DNA of 64,000 nt from Carposina sasakii (Eukaryota > Arthropoda > Insecta > Lepidoptera > Carposinidae). The stretch lies in NCBI GenBank assembly GCA_014607495.2, contig CP053148.1, positions 7,502,001-7,566,000 on the forward strand. Reading direction: 5' to 3'. The position numbers and the translations under genes were made by a program. Below are positions 1-9,660 of the stretch, one piece after another (position 1 is the first letter of the stretch; each line of letters begins with the position of its first letter). The notes under the pieces are model-generated. The model ran no database searches. It was given only the letters and a program-made list of their open reading frames with translations, and was not told where the DNA came from.

Positions 1-527
1 AGAATAGAAGTTTTATTATTATATATTTCAGTGTATATTAGCTTCATAATATCATATTCGCACCGCACTATTAGCTCTAAGGCTTTACGACCAAGTTTTC
101 AACTTTAAGTTTCCCAGTTAATAAAGTTAGCTAATGTAAGTTTAAACTTTTAATTACACATATGGTTTTCCTTCAAGGGTGTACGATTACCAGTATAAAG
201 CACAAAGTAAAAGTTTATCAAAGGCAAAAGTATTTATTAGTTTTTTTGACTAGCAACTTTCCAGTAAACAGCAAACTCACAAGCTACAAGCAACTCTACT
301 AATTATTTAAAAACATTACTTAGTAATCCCAGCATCTAACTTCTTCCGTGTATGTTGAAAGAGTCGGCATTGCCTGATTTTTTCTCGTTCTAGAACCCGG
401 GCATTTTTTCAGGCGATAAAAAAATAGATTGTCACTTATCATTTATGTGGATGTGAGATCTTTTTTATGACCTTGCAGCTCTGGGTACCTCATTTCGGAT
501 ATATATATGTATATTTGTATATTTATA
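1..527. other. AT-rich flank without a recognisable gene
   Basis: No open frame of note and no repeat end that I can place. The stretch ends at the TA dinucleotide (526-527) that borders the mariner-type element. Confidence 0.6.
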
Positions 528-1185
528 CAGGGTGTGTGTGACAGCCAGGCAAATACTGCCATGGTGACTTCACACCATTATTGTAAACCAAACAGCATTG
601 TTTTTATTTTCAGGAAATGTAAGACTAAAGTTTTAGAAAATTCATAATTCTTACCACCCCGCAATGTAATGCTCATAACGGAAAATTGCGCGCGCTCACG
701 TGGCGTAGCCGGGCGGGCTCCGTGTCGGTGCAAAATCTTTCACGAAGTAAAACGTACCTCCCTAGGTAAATTTGTTTAAGCTTAAAGGCTCTATTCGTAA
801 TACGAAAATACCGTGTGTGTTACCTACCTACATTGATACCTAACAACAACACTTCATAAATAAATTAGTAGTAGGTAGTTAGTTACCATCGAATCTTAAT
901 AACCGATCATCAAACGTACATAATACTTCTATGCACAATACATAACATACACATAAGTAAACATGTACATACCAATAACTTATCGGTGGTAGTACATACC
1001 ATGTCTGTCTATCTTGTAAGTAAGACAGGTAGGTGCAATCAAACCAGTAACAAAACGTAAGTCGGAATCCTACCTACCTACTTTAGGACAAATAGGTAAG
1101 TACTACTATGTACTAGACTTCATAATCTACATAAACACTAATCGATAAATTAGGTAAAAACTAGTATAAAATGAATATTCTTACT

Positions 1186-2337
1186 TCAGTCTCCTCGTTC
1201 AGGTCTTATGAGGTAAGGCTCGAAATGTAGGCCTCCCAGCTGCACGCAGAGCCGTGCGCGCCGAAGAGTCTCGGCATGCAGACGAGGCATCAGTGTTTGG
1301 TCTTCGGCTATCGCGGCATTTAGTTCGATAAACGCGGCTCTGATTCGTAGCTCCATGACGTCTCGTCTATCACACTCTGTGACGTACACGCGCTCTTTGA
1401 TGTAACCCCATAGGAAAAAATCCAACGGGGTCAAATCAGGCGAGCGCGGTGGCCACAAATGGGGACCGTAGCGTCCAATCCACCGGCCCGGAAAGATCGC
1501 GTCCAGGTGCTGGCGTACGGTGAGTACCACATGTGGAGGAGCTCCATCATGCTGGAACCAAATCCTCGGCATTCGGGCAAGAGGGACGTCGTCGTCAACA
1601 TCAAGCTCAGCGCGGAGAATTTCCACCTCGCGGTTTAGCTCTTGTTGTAGAAATGCCAAATAACTGGTGCCGTTCATACGTGCCGGCAAAAATACCGGCC
1701 CGAGGATTTGGTTATGGTACACACCAGCCCACACATTTAAGGACCACCGAGTCTGGTGCCCCGTCTGCTGGATGGCATTCGGGTTATCATGTGACCACAG
1801 ATGGGCATTGCGCCGGTTCCACATGCCGTTACGCGTAAATGTGGATTCATCAGTCCAGATTACTCTGGATATGAAGCCAGCATTTACGCGTTCCTGGCTA
1901 ATGAGCCAACGACAATACGCCACCCGGCGATTTGCGTCTCCCAGCACCAGAGCCTGCACCTTGTGGATGCAGTATGGGCGCTGCCGATCTCTACGCAGCA
2001 CTTTATGCACAGTCCAGTGCGACGTACGAGCTCCATGATGCCGCTGAATCAATTTCGCAGCGGTGCGCGTACCCAGACGTGGATTACGGCGAACCACAGC
2101 TAAAACTCGTTCTTCGGTACGCAGAGCAACTGGTCGTCCAGCCCCTTCTTGTGTCGGTACAATTGGCCGATTATCTAGCACCCTTTGATACGCTGCGGTT
2201 ATAATACGGCCGTTTGCTGGGTGCCTAGCGTTGGGATAACGCTCCCTGTACATCCTCAAGGCAAGCGAGGCATTTCCTCGGGCTTCGCCCAAACACATGA
2301 GCATCTGCCCGTACTCACGTGCACTAAATACACTCAT
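1186..2337 (-). CDS. DD41D mariner-like transposase
   Basis: The frame encodes 383 residues from the Met at 2337. An upstream in-frame Met at 2370 would add 11 residues, but the family start of the type MVFS..E fits MSVFSAREYGQML, so I chose the second. Residues ~1-45 resemble the DUF4817 helix-turn-helix of insect transposases, followed by a second helix-turn-helix region (~70-125, TRTAAKLIQRHH). The catalytic core shows all three acids: first D in IWTDESTF, second in FQHDGAPPH, third in SPDLTPLDFFLWG. I count 41 residues between the second and third, so DD41D rather than the DD34D of classic mariners. No stop or frameshift interrupts it, so the product could be active. It cuts and pastes DNA at the element's inverted repeats. 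The match to the DD41D group is by spacing alone. Confidence 0.85.
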   Translation of the reverse strand: MSVFSAREYGQMLMCLGEARGNASLALRMYRERYPNARHPANGRIITAAYQRVLDNRPIVPTQEGAGRPVALRTEERVLAVVRRNPRLGTRTAAKLIQRHHGARTSHWTVHKVLRRDRQRPYCIHKVQALVLGDANRRVAYCRWLISQERVNAGFISRVIWTDESTFTRNGMWNRRNAHLWSHDNPNAIQQTGHQTRWSLNVWAGVYHNQILGPVFLPARMNGTSYLAFLQQELNREVEILRAELDVDDDVPLARMPRIWFQHDGAPPHVVLTVRQHLDAIFPGRWIGRYGPHLWPPRSPDLTPLDFFLWGYIKERVYVTECDRRDVMELRIRAAFIELNAAIAEDQTLMPRLHAETLRRARLCVQLGGLHFEPYLIRPERGD

Positions 2338-2370
2338 TATCCGTATCACACAAACACACAATACACTCAC

Positions 2371-4556
2371 AAAAATATCTCATAAAACACACGAAATGTC
2401 CTATGTTACGCGCAACGATATCCAAACGACTTTCTGTGATTTAGGACTGCAGCGAACTGGGCGAGAAAAAAAAAACGAAACTCCCGAAAAATTGAAATTT
2501 GCAAACCAATAGTGTTGTACACTTGTTTCACTGTTATCGATCCAAACAAAAAATCTTTGTATAATGAGCGCACATAGGTAGGTCGTATTTCAGTTCAGTT
2601 CTTTCTAAATCATTAGATACCTAGGATCATAATGTACTTACCTATTTTTCAATAAAAAGCAACCATCATCGAGTGGTGGCCTTCCTGGTAGGTAGTAAAG
2701 CCTAGCAGTACAGCAGAGTATGATTTTCGGCTAACATGGTGATTAAATTAAATAAACCTAAGCTTATTAATACATATCGCATTTAAAGTAAGTAGGTAAG
2801 CGTACTATTAAGGTATAAGGTACGGGTTGGGCTCATGTATGTACTTATTTATTAAATTGAGAATTACGTTTCGATAATTTCTAGTCAAACAGACAATAAA
2901 TTACACAGACTTCAAGTTACCCCTGTCTTCTAATCGACTAGTAACTGTCAGTATGACAAAAAATTTCATGTGTAGGTAGGTCCATATGCATGACCCATTA
3001 AATAAACATCGAAATCACCTACCGAAACTACCTGCTTACTTATTTTATTACCGGCAGTTTTTGATTATAAGAAATAGCTGTAGATAAGATAGTTAAAAAG
3101 TGCACAATAGATTTGTTGTTCGTTTTACTGCCTACGGTCATTCAAACTAGGAGCACAGATTTAATAGTAGCTACTGGCGTAAGTAGGTACTAAAAGTTCC
3201 AAAGCGTCCAAATTACGATTATGACTATTTTGCGATTAGCAAATTTACAAACTAGGTTTTTTAAGTTAATGTAATGAATGACCTACCTAATCTATCCATT
3301 ATTTCAGTTGTAAGTACCTACTGATAGGTAGATAAAAGAACTTATCATTTGCCTACTCTTTATTTCAACTGCATTGTTTGCATTTGAAAGATACGAACGG
3401 AGGGACTAATAAAATTGCTTTAATTAGATTCGATATCGATTTTAATTAGTTGAAATAATACATCCCAAATCCCAACACTATTACGTACCTTTTCTACCAC
3501 CTCCACTCTACCCTACTATTACACTGCGAGTTTTGCAAACATAGTTATTTTGAACGGTGGCGCTAGTTGCTCGGTGTATGACGACATTATCTGTGTATCT
3601 GCATACAAAATATTTTAGTTCCGAATTCGCCCACCGGAATAAAATTGTATAAAACGGTAACATACTAGAATAAAGGTGGTTATACACACTACAACTCCAC
3701 CAAGCCAAGTTTGCAAATCGCGTGTCGTGCGTCGGTCGATCATCTAGCTAAAAAGATTCGCTAAGACTTAAACATAAATTAATAAACGATAAATGCTACA
3801 AACTGTCCGTAATGGTCTGCCTATTTTTTTAAAAGACAGGCAGGGTCCTGTTATGAATTATGATATGATTTCATCTCATCAGCCAACCCTTGCTACTTGT
3901 TTTATAACATGCAAGCCATGTTCAGGTACTGAGATTTTTAATATCTTGTTCATGTTACTCAATCATGCAGTGAAAACAATAAATCAAAGTATGAATAAAG
4001 AGAAAAAAGTGATATGTAGTAGGGTAAAGTACTAAAGAAAGCATTTTATTATTAAAGGTATGTACTGAAAGTACGTAATCCATCATGTGTAGTGACCGAC
4101 TAGTGTGTAGGGATACTTTATACAGGCGCTAGGCGGTAGGCCTTTGTGCGCGGGGGATCTCCCTCGTTTGATAGACCGCACGACGGCCGCGCGCCGCGCG
4201 CCGGCGACGAGACAGATAGCGCATACAGCATTTGTCTCGCTCTCTACACGTGCCGACCGCATGCCTCGTACATGCGCGCTACCTAGGTATCTCTTATTCC
4301 AAACAGCTGACGCCCCCGTACCATGTAATTTGATTATCGTACGATAACGACGTTTCATAATAATTTTATTATTTTGCATTACTTTTTTCTGTATTACGTG
4401 CTTGTTTTAGTTATTTTAGGTATTATCGGGTATATTACCATAGAATATACCATTCTGACACGGAAAAATGAAAAAAAAACCGGAAAATTTCAGGAATTTT
4501 CCTGAGAAAATTTTCAGTGGTTTTCATCTCAGAATCATGGTCTGATATCACCCTAT
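2371..4556. other. non-coding interior of the mariner element
   Basis: No convincing gene. The stretch is AT-rich with many short AGGTAGGTA/TACCTACCTA runs, plus a GC-rich patch near 4140-4310 (CGCGCCGCGCGCCGG). A possible minus-strand splice pair (acceptor before 2698, donor GTAAGT at about 2637-2642) could mark an untranslated exon upstream of the transposase, but I cannot support it further. Confidence 0.4.
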
Positions 4557-4852
4557 CAATATTTGCCTGGCTGTCACAAACACCCTGTATATGTTTGCAA
4601 AAAATCTTGTAAACATTTTTATGTTTTTGTATCTATAATAACTACAAGTTCTTGGTTAGTATGTAGGGGAGACTGGGGCTGGTAGTGACAGGGGTAGGTA
4701 GTTACAGTGGCAATGCTGGCGAAACAGAGAACGCTATACTGGCGTTAGAAAGAGACAAATACTCACGCCACCGCGGGCTAGCACGCCGCGAGAGCCAGTG
4801 GCGCTATTGTCTTAGTGTGAGGAGCCCGGACGTGCTGCCATTAAAATTGCAG

Positions 4853-5146
4853 GTTAGTAAAATTTTCATTTTTTAGTAAAATTGGTCTACAACCGAAATA
4901 CTATAAAAGCAGATATGTCTCTGTTATATAATTTACGCACTAATTCTTTCGTTTTGTGATGAAACTGCCATTATACAGCTACATTCATTTATGTTTTCAC
5001 TACGTAACCTTAAACGGTCATTTTTGGCGTCGGGGCTAAAAGTTACATTTGTTCGGGGCAGGTTGTGATTTGTCACTACCTGCCCCGTAGTGCTTCTTGC
5101 TGACTGATATAATTTATGTTATGTAATTATTTATTTTTTGTTGTAG
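4853..5146 (+). other. likely 5'-UTR intron of the pogo transposase gene
   Basis: The donor AAATTGCAG/GTTAGT at 4853 and the acceptor TTTTTTGTTGTAG at 5146, one base before the ATG at 5148, are near consensus. Joining them brings no upstream coding into frame: the small frame starting at 4685 would meet a stop just past the junction. The spliced exon is therefore leader. Confidence 0.6.
5054..5087. repeat. internal palindrome related to the pogo ends
   Basis: CGGGGCAGGTTGTGA (5054-5068) faces TGTCACTACCTGCCCCG (5071-5087). Both arms resemble the inner part of the terminal repeat (GGGGCTGGTTGTGACA). It may be an additional transposase-binding site; that role is inference. Confidence 0.65.
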
Positions 5147-5147
5147 G

Positions 5148-7058
5148 ATGAGGACATATAAAAGAAAAACAGAGCGGGGCAAAATATCTAAAGATGTTTA
5201 CGAACAAGCAGCAGCTATTTTGGAGGAGGACAAAACTAAAAAAATTCGTGGCATCGCAAAAGACTTTGGATTGTGTCATATGTCGCTTACAAGATTTTTA
5301 AAGAAAAGAAAAGAATCAAAAGAAAGGGGCATATCAATGGAATCACTCACAATGGGATATCAGAAGAATAGACAAGTATTTAATAATGAACAAGAGGCAA
5401 TTTTGGTGAATTATTTAGTGAAATGCAGCCAAATTTATTATGGATTGACGCCAAAGGATGTCAGAAAACTGGCATTTGACTGTGCACGTAAGTACAACAT
5501 TGTAACACCGCAATCATGGCTTGACAATAAAGAAGCAGGAGTTGATTGGCTGACAGCATTTCTTAAACGCAATACGTCGTTATCTATAAGATCACCAGAG
5601 GCAACTAGCTTGAGCAGAGCCACATCATTTAACAAAACGAATGTTAGTAATTTCTTTTCTAAATTGGCTGACGTATTAGATAGATACAAATTTCCTTTGT
5701 CTCGCATATGGAATGTAGACGAGACAGGTGTGACAACTGTACAGAAACCCAGAAAAATTTTGGCTCCTAAAGGGTCTAAGCAAGTTGGTTCAATTACATC
5801 AGCAGAGAGAGGGACTCTCGTAACTCTCTGCGCAGCAGCAAATGCAGTGGGAAACTCAGTACCATGTATGTTTATCTTTCCCCGAATTAAATATAGGGAC
5901 TATTTTGTTCGCGATGGACCTCCAGGCTGTATTGGGGCAGGAAACTCAAGTGGCTGGATGACTGGGCTGGAATTCAGAATATTTATAAAACATTTCATAG
6001 ATAATGTAAAACCTTCTGCAGCCGACCCTGTTCTCTTATTATTAGACAATCATACATCACACTTGGATATTCAGGTCATCGAAACAGCAAAAGAAAACCA
6101 TGTGGTATTGCTATCCTTCCCACCACATTGCTCACATAAACTGCAGCCTCTAGATGTAGGTGTATATGGACCCTTCAAAAATTACTGTGCCAGTCAACAA
6201 GATGCTTGGCTTAGAAACAATCCTGGCAAAACAATGACCATTCACGATATTCCATCGATAGTGAATAATGCTTTACCATCGGCATTGAACCCAGCAAACA
6301 TTATCAACGGATTTAAAAAGACTGGTATTGCACCGTTTAATAAAGATATTTTTCAGGATGATGACTTCATGTCTGCTTTTGTTACTGACAGACCAATAGA
6401 CGAAACGACTAACTCAAACATCGAAAATATCCCTATTACAACACAGAACATGGAGGCCGACACTTCAGCTCCTCCTCCTCCTCTTCTTCAGTTGCCTGTA
6501 GAGAGTGCCACCGTGGCACAACACGAAATCTCCATTTATATAAACCCAGTCGCTGGTTGTAGCAAAGATATAATGCCCAGTGAAAATAACTTTTCTCCCG
6601 AGATTATTAGACCTTATCCAAAAGCCGCTGCGAGAACAAAAAAAATAACACGAAAAACTCGCAAATCGGCTATTTTAACAGATACTCCCGAAAAAAATGC
6701 TTTGGCACTGGATCAGAATAAAATAAATAAATCTAAAAGTGGACAGACATCCAAGGGGGGAAAGACAACAAGAAAAAAAAATCAACAGGAAAATACCAGC
6801 AAGGGAAAGAAAACAACTAAGGAAACCGGAAAGCTTTCGGTAAAGAGAAAGGTGTTACATGATACAGATGAAGAAAGTGTAGAGGATGATTATTTTTGTC
6901 TAATATGTTGCGATCCTTTTGATCCAAAACAATCTGGCGAGGAATGGGTAGAATGTGTTATCTGTAAGAAATGGTCACATGTGAAATGTGTTAGAGGAAA
7001 TATTGTTCAGTACATTTGTTTGAATTGCGAAAGTGACTGTTCAGAATACAGCGAGTGA
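5148..7058 (+). CDS. pogo-type transposase with C-terminal PHD-like finger
   Basis: The frame encodes 636 residues without interruption. The N-terminus (~1-60) looks like a psq/CENP-B-type helix-turn-helix (IRGIAKDFGLCHMSLTRFLK), and a second CENP-B-like DNA-binding region follows (~75-150). The DDE_1 core carries D in IWNVDETG, D in LLLLDNHTSH and D in HKLQPLDVGVYGPF, with 35 residues between the last two (DD35D). Residues ~490-580 are lysine-rich and low in complexity, probably a nuclear localisation region. The C-terminus has regularly spaced Cys and His (CLICCDPF, WVECVICKKWSHVKC, CLNC) typical of a PHD finger, a chromatin-binding module. Such fusions are known in insect jerky/tigger-like transposases. 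The ATG sits one base after the splice acceptor. The protein would bind the GGGGCTGGT-type ends and catalyse cut-and-paste transposition. Confidence 0.93.
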   Translation: MRTYKRKTERGKISKDVYEQAAAILEEDKTKKIRGIAKDFGLCHMSLTRFLKKRKESKERGISMESLTMGYQKNRQVFNNEQEAILVNYLVKCSQIYYGLTPKDVRKLAFDCARKYNIVTPQSWLDNKEAGVDWLTAFLKRNTSLSIRSPEATSLSRATSFNKTNVSNFFSKLADVLDRYKFPLSRIWNVDETGVTTVQKPRKILAPKGSKQVGSITSAERGTLVTLCAAANAVGNSVPCMFIFPRIKYRDYFVRDGPPGCIGAGNSSGWMTGLEFRIFIKHFIDNVKPSAADPVLLLLDNHTSHLDIQVIETAKENHVVLLSFPPHCSHKLQPLDVGVYGPFKNYCASQQDAWLRNNPGKTMTIHDIPSIVNNALPSALNPANIINGFKKTGIAPFNKDIFQDDDFMSAFVTDRPIDETTNSNIENIPITTQNMEADTSAPPPPLLQLPVESATVAQHEISIYINPVAGCSKDIMPSENNFSPEIIRPYPKAAARTKKITRKTRKSAILTDTPEKNALALDQNKINKSKSGQTSKGGKTTRKKNQQENTSKGKKTTKETGKLSVKRKVLHDTDEESVEDDYFCLICCDPFDPKQSGEEWVECVICKKWSHVKCVRGNIVQYICLNCESDCSEYSE

Positions 7059-7420
7059 ACTGTAAAGTTTTTCTTTAAAGATCTGATTGTTTTTTTAAGA
7101 GGTTAATTATTTTTGTTAATGAGTCCTATACTTAATGTTCTTTCATACATATATATTGTTAATAGACAGATAATTATAATGTTATAAGGTCTGAAATTAT
7201 GCATATTTTGTTCTCACGAGGCACAAAACCAAAAATAATTACGTTGTTTTGTTTTTAATTTTAGAAAATTACCATGTTTTTGTTTTAATGAGGCATTAGA
7301 CTGATTTGAATTAATATTAATAATGTTATAAGTAAAGTAAATAACTGATTGTGATTATTATTCCAAATAAAAACTCTTATGATACGTTTTTGTTTTCTTG
7401 TAACTTTTTGCCCCTTATAC

Positions 7421-7458
7421 TGTAACAACCAGCCCCTGGTGCGGGGCTGAATGTGACA
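7421..7458. repeat. second internal palindrome related to the pogo ends
   Basis: TGTAACAACCAGCCCC (7421-7436) is followed by GCGGGGCTGAATGTGACA (7441-7458) in opposite orientation. Together with the copy at 5054-5087 it gives the element matching subterminal sites near both ends. Confidence 0.6.
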
Positions 7459-7830
7459 CGTCTCTTATTTTAGAATTAATTATTTTGTGTCTTTAATATT
7501 ACTCTCCTACATAAAATTAATTGTAAATTAAAATCTTGAATAGTTACTTAATCAAATAAACCTATAGTTAGGTAAAACAAGCAAATCAACAAAAAAATAT
7601 GTCATTTTGAAATAAAAATGTCACAACCAGCCCCAGTCTCCCCTACCTATCGTTTTATATCAGAGTGTAATGGTGCCATCTACCAGACGCGGCCGGAACC
7701 AGAATGCGATATCAAAGGGTACACAGTACGTTGGTTGCAATAAGGTTGCAATCCATTTGTAATCTGTGGATGTTACAGGTTGGTCCGTGGGCATTTTTTC
7801 ACTAGACGACATGACAACTTATATACTATA

Positions 7831-8206
7831 CAGGATGTTTTTTTGTGGCCACCTTTAACGAAGGGTACGTATTCTATACATGAAATAAAGTAAGTTTATG
7901 CCAAAAAAAATGCTGGGAATTTTTTTTTATTTTTTTAATTTACATTCCTTGGTCGTGTGAAATTTATAGTGTCTAGTGTTTATGTTAGTTTTTTTATAGA
8001 CAGATATTAATTATTTTTCGTGAAAAAATCCTGCTACGCGCGTCTATGTGCATTTATGCAGAAAAACGCAGTCTATTTACTCAACTTTGGACCCTAATAT
8101 TTTGGAAACCAGACACTTCCCAGGTATGCTTCCATGGAGAAAAATGATCGTGATGATGAGGAGATTCCGTAGTTTTCGGGAACGTTGACGACCAAAAATC
8201 ATCCTG
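7831..8206 (-). mobile_element. M1 MITE, copy 1 (complete)
   Basis: A 376 bp non-coding element with TA at both sides. Its ends read CAGGATG and CATCCTG. Inside are the family landmarks GTGGCCACCTTTAACGAAGG near one end and CGGGAACGTTGACGACCAAA near the other. TA flanks and CAGGRTG ends suggest mobilisation by a Tc1/mariner-type transposase. It lies opposite in orientation to the copies at 48, 53 and 60 kb. Confidence 0.85.
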
Positions 8207-9306
8207 TATATCATAGACCCCTTTCAAAAGTTAACTGGTTCTGGTGGACCCCCTACAGGCCCACACCACATATCTACGTATTAATTGTGAACGAACCCCC
8301 ATTTTTTCACGTGTACGTAGACTCCCATCGATTCTCTGAGTCCCATCGAGTCTCTGAGTCCCATCGAGACCTGGACCACTTTGGGAACCACTGCTCTAGA
8401 CGACACGACCACGACTCAACTACGATACGACAACAACATGATTTTGATCGTTTTTCCACGGCTACGAGTGCCACGACACGACACGGCTACGAATGCCACG
8501 ACACAATCACGGCTTTGCGTCATCTAAACAATTCAGGAATATTCTGTAAAAAAGATTTCGAGTCTCAGTAGATAGATTACACAACACTATGTCTAGAAGA
8601 CCCTTAAGTATTTTAGTGCTCCTTTTTTACACCCGGTATTTCCATAGTCTTCTCCATTGCTCATTGGGATCTTGAGCTTTTGGGGAACACGCAAACCACT
8701 ACTCGACACCGTTAGTAGGTATCACGCACTGGTCCAATACTTTAGTCTTCAAGGTATCTTAGTCACAAATAGGCGAACACCGAGCCAATTTGGATTCACT
8801 AATTCACCACCTCCTTCTCAAAGTTGGACCTATCTATAGGTAGTTTGACCGTCTGTCCTAGGCAACCATATTTGTCAACAATTTCGAGCATCGAGCTCCT
8901 AACTAACTGGTTTTCATTTTCATTTCAAACATGGCCAAGGCCCCCCAACATTGTAAGTACCTATATAGAAATACAAAATTTTAAATTGCTCAGTATGCAT
9001 TATTGTAAAATATATATTTAATTATGAGTATCAATAGTATTCAGAAGAACCTCCTCGGTGGTGGACACCCAAGTGAAATCCAACTTACGGAATTTCAGGT
9101 TCGATTCGACAAAATAGATAATTTATACAAGGTTTATGATTAATACAATTACAGATACAAATTTAAATGCTCTCAGAAACCCCTGATCACGCACATATAG
9201 GTGAAAATAAATTGTTGCGGGTACTGCTTACTATATTATTAAAGGAGAATACATCAAGACTCCATCACACATGACCATTATTGACCATAAATGATTTATT
9301 CTGCTC
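8207..9306. other. non-coding, decayed repeat material
   Basis: No supported gene. At 8396-8520 there is a degenerate run of CGACACGACCACGAC-like words, resembling the arms of the GGGCGTTTTT MITEs at 26 and 59 kb. The rest has no recognisable content. Confidence 0.45.
8323..8370. repeat. 18 bp tandem repeat, about 2.7 units
   Basis: The unit TCCCATCGAGTCTCTGAG is repeated at 8323, 8341 and partly at 8359, with one or two changes between units. Confidence 0.8.
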
Positions 9307-9660
9307 ATGTGTTTACTTCCAAGTTTGGACTTTTTCCGTGGGTTATTATTATTATTAGTATTATCACCACAAATATATTATTGTGTAGACCTAGGACAAA
9401 AATCAGAGGATAAACCTATAAGCTATCTATTAAATAAGTCTTTGAATCACAAAGATTTTTTTCACAATCTTGTAGCACTCTCAAAATCCATGTTTCCCGA
9501 TGTGACTTTAACCCTTGAATTGAATAGTTTGGTGAAGAAACTTAAGTTCTGTAGTCGTACTGTTTTCGCCATGAATACACGAAACAACTTCCCAAGCTTA
9601 AGTATCATGGAGAAAGAAGATAAAGGAGAGGAATTCGTAGACCTTCAGCCGCCTATGTAG
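9307..9660 (+). CDS. 117-residue open frame, doubtful gene
   Basis: I do not recognise this product. The first 25 residues are hydrophobic (a run of leucines) and could pass as a signal peptide. The remainder is soluble-looking and ends EEFVDLQPPM. No splice sites, promoter or poly(A) signal single it out, and it lies among repeat remains. It may be a chance frame or a worn piece of a transposon gene. Confidence 0.15.
   Translation: MCLLPSLDFFRGLLLLLVLSPQIYYCVDLGQKSEDKPISYLLNKSLNHKDFFHNLVALSKSMFPDVTLTLELNSLVKKLKFCSRTVFAMNTRNNFPSLSIMEKEDKGEEFVDLQPPM

Larger units (their letters stand above)
528..4587 (-). mobile_element. mariner-superfamily transposon with intact transposase
   Basis: The element is bounded by inverted repeats of about 31 bp (528-558 and 4557-4587). 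Both start CAGGGTG and carry GTGACAGCCAGGCAAATA, with two mismatches seen, and each end is bordered by TA (526-527 and 4588-4589), the target duplication of the Tc1/mariner superfamily. It carries one transposase gene on the minus strand (1186-2337). At 4060 bp it is long for a mariner; most of the excess is 2.2 kb of AT-rich DNA between the transposase start and the right end, with a GC-rich patch at 4140-4310. Shorter relatives with the same ends lie at 47442-47658 and 58076-58471. That the transposase belongs to these ends is inference from its position inside them. Confidence 0.8.
4666..7643 (+). mobile_element. pogo-type DNA transposon, apparently complete
   Basis: Inverted repeats of 25 bp at 4666-4690 and 7619-7643 begin GGGGAGACTGGGGCTGGT and differ at one position. 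TA borders both ends (4664-4665 and 7644-7645), as expected of pogo/Tigger elements. Inside are a 5'-UTR intron, a full-length transposase, an AATAAA signal at about 7364 and extra subterminal copies of the end motif near both ends. Near-identical ends and an unbroken reading frame suggest a young, possibly still autonomous copy. Confidence 0.92.

Noticed and set aside
1533..2512. Several plus-strand open frames of 66-123 codons
   Set aside because: They overlap the minus-strand mariner transposase or its leader, and their products lack domain signatures; they are shadows of the GC-rich coding strand.
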